NCBI GenBank assembly: GCA_050115555.1
Contig: JASFQI010000308.1
Span: 1-6,159 of the forward strand
DNA from: JASFQI01 sp050115555
GTDB taxonomy: Bacteria > Desulfobacterota > DSM-4660 > Desulfatiglandales > HGW-15
DNA: 6,159 nucleotides
Direction of reading: 5' to 3'
The first letter of the stretch is position 1. Each line of letters starts with the position of its first letter. Positions 4,234-6,159 of this stretch are shown here, in pieces. The notes below the pieces were generated by a model, which was given only the letters and a program-made list of their open reading frames with translations, searched no databases and was not told where the DNA came from. The translations under genes and the position numbers were made by a program.

Positions 4234-4913
4234 CCTCCCTCCTCGCCGCGGCGCGCTCGATTCACCAGTCGGTCGGCGAGCCGGGTGGGCGTAGGAACCC
4301 GATAGGACCCTCCGTACTCGAGCACCAGGCGGATCGCGGTGTCCAGGTCCAGGCCGAAACCGGGGGAAATGAACATGGGATTGACCCCGGTCCGTGTCCG
4401 GACCACGGCGCCCACGATGCGGCCTCGGTAGCGGAGGGGGCTTGTGGAGCCGCGCCTTTCCGCGACCGGCGCGTACTCCCCCACGAGCCGGCTCTTGGCG
4501 CAGCCGATGGTGGGTTTGCCGATCAAGACCCCCAGGTGAGCCGCCAGGCCGAGTCCTTTGGGATGGGCAATGCCCTGGCCGTCGCAGAAGACCACGTCCG
4601 GTTCGATTTCAAGGGCTTCGAGCGGGTCCATAAGGGCTGGAATCTCTCGGAAGCTCAGGAGACCGGGGACGTAAGGGAACGCAATCGGCGTCGACGCCCA
4701 CCGCTCCTCGACCGGTTCCAGAGACGGAACGGCAAGCACCACTACACCGGCCCACTGCCTCCCGGAGACACGGTCATAGGAGACATCCACGCCGGCGATG
4801 TGTCGAACATCACCCGGACCACCGTCCACCCTCACGAGCGGGCGGATACGATTCTGAATCTCCCGGGCCTCTTTCGGGGACACGTTCCAGGAATGCAGGA
4901 GTTTGATCCGCAT
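4230..4913 (-). CDS. nfi: Endonuclease V (deoxyinosine 3' endonuclease)
   Basis: Endonuclease V cuts DNA one phosphodiester bond 3' of deaminated adenine (inosine) and starts its repair in the cytoplasm. The protein has 227 residues, close to the family's usual length of about 220-230. All key motifs are present: AGVDVSY with catalytic D43; PYVPGLLSFRE (80-90) with E90; DGQGIAHPKGLGLAAHLGV (111-129) with D111 and H117; and PTIGCAKS (134-141) with K140. NPMFISPGFGLDL (178-190) and a late ADRL with D214 follow. These align with the residues known in the Thermotoga enzyme. The PYxPG motif acts in lesion recognition and strand separation. ATG 4913 is chosen because AAGGTG lies just upstream and the family begins here. 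An ATG at 4985 lacks a ribosome site. It appears intact and functional. Its promoter was not identified with confidence. Confidence 0.97.
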   Translation of the reverse strand: MRIKLLHSWNVSPKEAREIQNRIRPLVRVDGGPGDVRHIAGVDVSYDRVSGRQWAGVVVLAVPSLEPVEERWASTPIAFPYVPGLLSFREIPALMDPLEALEIEPDVVFCDGQGIAHPKGLGLAAHLGVLIGKPTIGCAKSRLVGEYAPVAERRGSTSPLRYRGRIVGAVVRTRTGVNPMFISPGFGLDLDTAIRLVLEYGGSYRVPTPTRLADRLVNRARRGEEGG

Positions 4914-5138
4914 AGTTTCACCTTCTAAACGGTTTTCCTTCTGATTTTTAAGATTTTCAAAAGGACTTCCGATTCCTATTGTCATGTAATATTATTTTTC
5001 GCATTCATAAAATTGCCGGTCTCGCAAAAACCCGCGCGACCGCCTGTTGGCTGTATTTACGTTTTTGGAATCGTTAGAGGAAAATCTCTAGCTCTCGGCT
5101 TTTTGCGACTCTATCAAAATTCAATCTTGGAGCCTATT
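4914..5138. other. Divergent intergenic region between nfi and the FIST gene
   Basis: These 225 nt separate two divergent start codons and must carry both promoters, but no clean -35/-10 pair is evident on either strand. An AT-rich block lies at about 4985-5012. An imperfect hairpin lies at 5017-5042 (GGTCTCGC with GCGCGACC, one mismatch, loop AAAAACCC). A short inverted repeat, TAGAG/CTCTA, lies at 5075-5090. The FIST gene has GGAG at 5129-5132. No protein gene is seen. Confidence 0.5.
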
Positions 5139-6159
5139 ATGCAAATTGCTTCTGCCTGGTCCACGCTGGAGGACCCCCGGAAGGCAGCGAACGAAGTCTA
5201 TGAGAAACTAATGAGGAGACTTCAAGGAACCCCTCACCTTTTACTGGTGCATAGCTCCTGCGCCTGTGACAATCCTGCAATGCTGGAGCAGCTCCATTCC
5301 CTGGTGCAAGGGGCGCCTCTCCAAGGCGGGACGAGCTGCCTGGGGGTCCTGACGGAGGAGGGCTTTCATACGAGGAACGGATACGGTCTCGGCATCCTCG
5401 GCATTCTGGACCCGGAAGGAGATTACGGTGTGGGTATGGCCGAATACGGCGGGGATTCGGCACAAGCCATCCAGTCCGCCCTTGTACAGGCTCTGGATAT
5501 GGCCGCGAGGCCCGGGGAACTGCCCGCCGCTGTCGTCATGACCAGTTCTCCAGGGCATGAGGAAACGACCATTGCCGCGATCGAATCCTATATCGGATCG
5601 AGCGTTCCCATTCTCGGAGGCACATCGGCGGACAACGACATGAGCGGCCAATGGAGGCAGTTTTGCAATGACTCCTCCTGTTGCGATGGGATCTCGATCG
5701 CCGTCCTTTTCCCCTCCGGGGATGTGAGCTATGCCTTTCATAGCGGATATGAACCCACGGAGCACCAGGGGAAAGCGACACAGGCTTCCGGACGCATCCT
5801 TTCAAAGATCGACGGCCGGCCCGCTGCAGAGGTCTACAATGAATGGACCGACGGCATGATCGCAGACACACTGGCCGAGGGCGGTAGCCTCGTGCCCACG
5901 TCCAACTTTTCACCCATCGGCCACCCTGTGGGGCACGTGGGAGGCATCCCCTACTATCGGCTGTCCTATCCTGTGGCCGTGCTTCCGGATCGTTCCCTCC
6001 ATCTCTTCGCCGAGGTTCTTCAGGGAAAAGAGGTGGTCCTGATGAAAGGAACGCCGGACAGCCTGATAAACCGTCCCGGCCGGGTCGCCGAAGCCGCGAT
6101 CGATGCAGCCGACTTCCCCGGAGATGATGTTTGCGGGGGGCTTTTTCTCTTTTGCGCCG
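5139..6159 (+). CDS. FIST-domain protein (C-terminus beyond window)
   Basis: The first 340 residues are open without a stop up to the window edge. The FIST N domain occupies about 30-210. It contains QGGTSCLGVL (62-71), corresponding to the family G-[CST]-S/T-x-x-G motif, and VPILGGTSADND (156-167), the second glycine-rich motif. The FIST C domain begins near 218 with GRILSKIDGRPAAEVYNEW and continues through LPDRSLHLFAEVLQGKEVVLMKG. FIST is a predicted small-ligand (amino-acid-like) sensing domain, often found alone or ahead of signalling domains such as histidine kinases or GGDEF. No signal peptide or membrane segment is seen, so it is probably cytoplasmic. The ATG at 5139 has GGAG 6 nt before it. 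Whether an output domain follows cannot be seen here. The family call is strong; the ligand and partner are unknown. Confidence 0.92.
   Translation, partial: MQIASAWSTLEDPRKAANEVYEKLMRRLQGTPHLLLVHSSCACDNPAMLEQLHSLVQGAPLQGGTSCLGVLTEEGFHTRNGYGLGILGILDPEGDYGVGMAEYGGDSAQAIQSALVQALDMAARPGELPAAVVMTSSPGHEETTIAAIESYIGSSVPILGGTSADNDMSGQWRQFCNDSSCCDGISIAVLFPSGDVSYAFHSGYEPTEHQGKATQASGRILSKIDGRPAAEVYNEWTDGMIADTLAEGGSLVPTSNFSPIGHPVGHVGGIPYYRLSYPVAVLPDRSLHLFAEVLQGKEVVLMKGTPDSLINRPGRVAEAAIDAADFPGDDVCGGLFLFCA

Noticed and set aside
4914..4985. 24-residue N-terminal extension of endonuclease V from an ATG at 4985
   Set aside because: No ribosome site precedes 4985, the segment is AT-rich and unlike coding sequence, and ATG 4913 gives the normal family start.
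5241..5913. Minus-strand open frames opposite the FIST gene
   Set aside because: The plus frame is uninterrupted and carries both FIST motifs; the minus frames have none.
1..6159. CRISPR array, tRNA, rRNA, insertion sequence, toxin-antitoxin or phage genes
   Set aside because: No regularly spaced repeats, tRNA-like cloverleaf, transposase or integrase motifs, or paired toxin-antitoxin motifs were found. The small acidic/Smr pair was considered as toxin-antitoxin, but neither protein matches a known family of that kind.

Overview
The window is a GC-rich, gene-dense stretch of a bacterial chromosome with strong Shine-Dalgarno sites and AT-rich intergenic gaps. The gene set (exported MsrA, CspA-type protein, TIGR04076-type protein, tandem SPOR protein, endonuclease V, FIST protein) and the coding style fit a deltaproteobacterial / Desulfobacterota-like organism. 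That is an inference from gene style; there is no rRNA or other marker in the window.

Layout. Positions 1-217 (minus) hold the first 72 residues of an exported or membrane-anchored peptide methionine sulfoxide reductase A, cut by the window edge. A CspA-family cold-shock gene follows at 474-674 (minus). It has its own intrinsic terminator (355-383), a likely promoter (802-829) and a long, foldable 5' leader. The 467-base gap 675-1141 is the most information-rich noncoding part. It carries the csp leader and promoter, a series of hairpins on the plus strand ending in an intrinsic terminator at 981-1012, a 39-nt element that recurs near 2854, and a plausible promoter for the next operon.

Positions 1142-3164 (plus) look like one operon of four genes. 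The first is a tandem thioredoxin-fold protein resembling the N-terminal domain of AhpF, with a helical C-terminal extension. The second is a small acidic protein I do not recognise, and the third is a stand-alone Smr-domain protein whose GTG start overlaps the previous stop. The fourth is a 78-residue multi-CxxC zinc-ribbon protein. The second copy of the 39-nt element sits between the last two genes.

Positions 3189-4913 (minus) run convergently: endonuclease V (nfi), then a secreted two-SPOR-domain protein, then a TIGR04076-type protein 16 nt behind it. An 11-bp perfect inverted repeat spans the nfi stop and the likely SPOR promoter. From 5139 (plus) a FIST-domain protein runs off the right edge.

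No defence system, CRISPR array, transposase, integrase, tRNA or rRNA was found. Most genes are recognisable housekeeping or stress functions (protein repair, cold shock, deaminated-DNA repair, peptidoglycan binding, small-ligand sensing). The best candidates for something undescribed are noncoding: the plus-strand hairpin series ending at 1012, the csp leader, and the repeated intergenic element. Among proteins, the AhpF-N-like/helical-repeat fusion and its two small uncharacterised neighbours deserve a look.
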